Assembly: GCA_947462875.1 (NCBI GenBank)
Contig: CANHQJ010000011.1
Coordinates: 1 to 64,000, forward strand
Reading direction: 5' to 3'
From: Verrucomicrobiia bacterium
GTDB taxonomy: Bacteria > Verrucomicrobiota > Verrucomicrobiia > Verrucomicrobiales > Akkermansiaceae
Length of the DNA stretch: 64,000 bases
The stretch's first letter is position 1. Every line of letters begins with the position of its first letter. Of this stretch, positions 62,156 to 64,000 are shown piece by piece. The translations under genes were made by a program, and so were the position numbers. Below the pieces are notes generated by a model. The model searched no databases. It was not told the origin of the DNA and saw nothing but the letters and a program-made list of their open reading frames with translations.

Positions 62156-63415
62156 TTAGGCGAGAGCTTTCACTTTCGGTTCGGAAACTTTGGCGACGTA
62201 GATGATCGCGGCGGTGGTGATAACCAGCAGCACGCCGCCGATGCCCAGGATCAGCGGAGTGAATTTTCCGGAACCCGAGGCGATCACGAGTGCGGCGAGG
62301 AAGACGTTGATCAGCGCGGCTTCAAAAAAGATCACCCAGCCGAGCTTCATCAGTTGGTCGTAGCGGAAACGAGGCACGGTCCAGCGGACGAGGATGAAGA
62401 ACAGGATGAAAGCGATCACTTTCGCGAGGAAGACACCGAGGTGGACCAGTCCGCCGATTTTGAATCCGCCAATCGCGAAGCCGGCGATCGCGGCATCGGC
62501 CCCGAAGCCCACCGACCAACCACCGAAAAACAAGGTCACGATCAAGGCCGAGCCGACCACCATCGCGGCGTATTCGCCCATGAAGAACATCGCGAATTTC
62601 ATCGAGGAATATTCCGTATGGTAACCGCCGACGAGCTCCGTTTCGCATTCGGGAAGGTCGAAGGGCATGCGGTTTGTTTCGGCGAAGATCGAGATCGTGA
62701 AAATCAGGAAAGAAATGAATGCCGGAATCCAGAACAGCAACTTGCTCGTGAGCGAGAGCGCGCCTTCGCCATGACCCCAGAGCGGCAGCAGTAACCAGCC
62801 GTGCTCGGCTTGGTATTGCACGATTTTCGAGAGATTCAACTCACCGAAATACAGCAGCACGGGAATGATCGAGAGGCCTAACGCGATTTCGTAGGAAATC
62901 ATTTGAGCGGTGGAACGCACACCGCCGATGAACGGGAACTTCGAGTTCGACGACCAACCTGCCAGCGTAATGCCATACACGGAAAGCGATGCCACGGCGA
63001 AGATGAACAACGGCCCGACATTGATGTCGGCGATCACCAATTTCACAGGATCCATGCCCGGCAACTGGATGTCGCTGCCGAAAGGAATCACGCAGAGTGT
63101 GATCAGCGCGGGAGCCACGGTGAGCGCGGGAGCCATCCAGTAAAAGGCTTTTCTGACATGAGCAGGGGTGAAGTCTTCCTTCAGGAAAAGCTTGATGCCG
63201 TCAGCCACCGGCTGCACCAATCCGAAAAACGAGAAGTCCTTTTTCCCGCCGAAAAGAGTGAGCGGAATGCCCACGCGGTTCGGACCGACACGGTCCTGAA
63301 TGATCGCGGAAAAGCGTCGCTCGAAGTAAACAGAAACAGGCACCAAAGGCAGCACGACCACGAAGGTGAGCGTTATTATTTTGATGAGGATGGTGAGGAT
63401 GAGTGCAAAGTCCAT
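62156..63415 (-). CDS. nuoH: NADH-quinone oxidoreductase subunit H
   Basis: 419 residues, eight or nine membrane helices forming the quinone channel wall. Conserved: ERRFSAIIQDRVGPNRVG, GLVQPVADGIKLFLKEDFTPA, YGITLAGWSSNSKFPFIGGVR, AQMISYEIALGLSIIPVLL, ETNRMPFDLPECETELVGGYHTEYSSMKFAMFF and VRWTVPRFRYDQLMKLGW. The C-terminus has an extra helix relative to E. coli. Complete; nuoG ends 25 bases upstream. Confidence 0.97.
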   Translation of the reverse strand: MDFALILTILIKIITLTFVVVLPLVPVSVYFERRFSAIIQDRVGPNRVGIPLTLFGGKKDFSFFGLVQPVADGIKLFLKEDFTPAHVRKAFYWMAPALTVAPALITLCVIPFGSDIQLPGMDPVKLVIADINVGPLFIFAVASLSVYGITLAGWSSNSKFPFIGGVRSTAQMISYEIALGLSIIPVLLYFGELNLSKIVQYQAEHGWLLLPLWGHGEGALSLTSKLLFWIPAFISFLIFTISIFAETNRMPFDLPECETELVGGYHTEYSSMKFAMFFMGEYAAMVVGSALIVTLFFGGWSVGFGADAAIAGFAIGGFKIGGLVHLGVFLAKVIAFILFFILVRWTVPRFRYDQLMKLGWVIFFEAALINVFLAALVIASGSGKFTPLILGIGGVLLVITTAAIIYVAKVSEPKVKALA

Positions 63416-63440
63416 GGTGAGGTAGGTGAAAATTTACGAA

Positions 63441-64000
63441 TCAACCGTTAATCACGCCCGCCGCCTTGCGAGCACGCTCATTTTCCAGTAGCGGAATCAC
63501 GTGGTTGGTCTCGGTGATCACGACGCCTTGGTCGGTGATGCGGGAGAGGGTGAGGTTTTCGAACTCGCTGACGCTTTCGCTGAGTTTTTTGAAAACGTTT
63601 TCAATGTTCGGCATCTGCTGGGGATCGCTGCTCACCTTATTCAGAAGATCGCGGAGGATTTCCCAGTCGTCGTGCGCTTGGCCCGGGGCGATGCAGGCGG
63701 CGTTGAGGCGTTGCAGGCGACCGCTGAGGTTGACCATGGAGCCGCGCTTTTCGGCGAATGCCGCGCCCGGTAGCACGATCGCAGCGGCATTGGCGGTGGG
63801 ATTTGCCAAAATGTGGCTGTGCACATGGAAGTCGAGTTTCGCGAGATCATCGGCGGTGAATCCGGCATCGCTGATGAGGTCTTCGCCGAGAGAAATGAGC
63901 GCCTTGATGTTGCCGTTGCGGATGCCGTCGCGGATGGCATTCAGCGAGCCTGCGGGATCGGCGCTTTGCCAGATGAGTTGTGCGCCGGTGGTGTTCGGAT
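63441..64000 (-). CDS. nuoG: NADH-quinone oxidoreductase subunit G, C-terminal part (cut by window)
   Basis: Only the last 186 codons lie in the window; the open frame continues to position 64000. The visible part has the molybdopterin-oxidoreductase-like domain: IKALISLGEDLIS, HVHSHILANPTANAAAIVLPG, AFAEKRGSMVNLSGRLQRLN and HDDWEILRDLL. This matches the C-terminal region of NuoG, which carries electron-transfer clusters in its N-terminal part outside the window. It ends at 63441 with AGVING and precedes nuoH in the operon. Confidence 0.9.
   Translation of the reverse strand, partial: PNTTGAQLIWQSADPAGSLNAIRDGIRNGNIKALISLGEDLISDAGFTADDLAKLDFHVHSHILANPTANAAAIVLPGAAFAEKRGSMVNLSGRLQRLNAACIAPGQAHDDWEILRDLLNKVSSDPQQMPNIENVFKKLSESVSEFENLTLSRITDQGVVITETNHVIPLLENERARKAAGVING

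Noticed and set aside
1-64000. CRISPR array, tRNA or rRNA genes, prophage
   Set aside because: No regularly spaced repeats, cloverleaf-like or rRNA-like sequence, and no phage structural or integrase gene beyond the IS fragment were seen on reading; a tRNA scan would be decisive.

Overview
The window reads as chromosomal DNA of a Verrucomicrobiota bacterium, most likely of the Verrucomicrobiales. Several families typical of that phylum (and of Planctomycetes) occur together: two giant 'Verru_Chthon cassette protein A'-like pseudopilins, a DUF1549/DUF1553 cytochrome protein paired with a DUF1501 protein, a DUF1080 protein, a sulfatase, an SHD1-thioredoxin protein, and an RRM protein with Asn/Arg-rich tails. 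No tRNA, rRNA or CRISPR array was seen.

Layout. 1-101 is the end of an IS3-family element running off the left edge; it abuts a possibly truncated TPR-like ORF. 0.9-6 kb holds efp, a secreted clan CD (C25-like) protease candidate, ftsY, a DUF1080 protein and bioF. 6.2-13.8 kb is an accessory block: giant pseudopilin, secreted partner, and a decayed tandem duplication containing two small Pro-rich secreted proteins, a broken tolC-like pseudogene and an intact NodT/TolC lipoprotein. 13.9-37.4 kb is mostly housekeeping (valS, rpoN, yeiH-like, folP, HU/IHF, rnhC, pyc, RRM protein, serS, acs) with a terpene-cyclase-fold protein, a glycosyltransferase/Stealth-like fusion and a 55-codon entericidin-like lipoprotein. 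37.6-41.8 kb is the second pseudopilin plus partner cassette. 41.9-50.2 kb carries the DUF1553-DUF1501 pair, the NAD(P)HX repair enzyme, a sulfatase and a membrane NlpC/P60 hydrolase.

50.3-64 kb is one long leftward respiratory complex I operon. Its order is unusual: nuoG (cut by the window edge), H, I, a 55-residue membrane protein, J, K, L, M, N, vapBC, D, an SHD1-thioredoxin protein, E, vapBC, F. nuoA, B and C are not in the window. Both toxin-antitoxin modules sit inside the operon in its direction.

Most promising for new biology are the duplicated giant pseudopilin plus secreted-partner cassettes. Their C-terminal third looks like the type II secretion tip pseudopilin GspK, yet no secretion core genes lie nearby. 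Next are the two toxin-antitoxin modules inside the permuted complex I operon, and the tandem duplication caught in decay.
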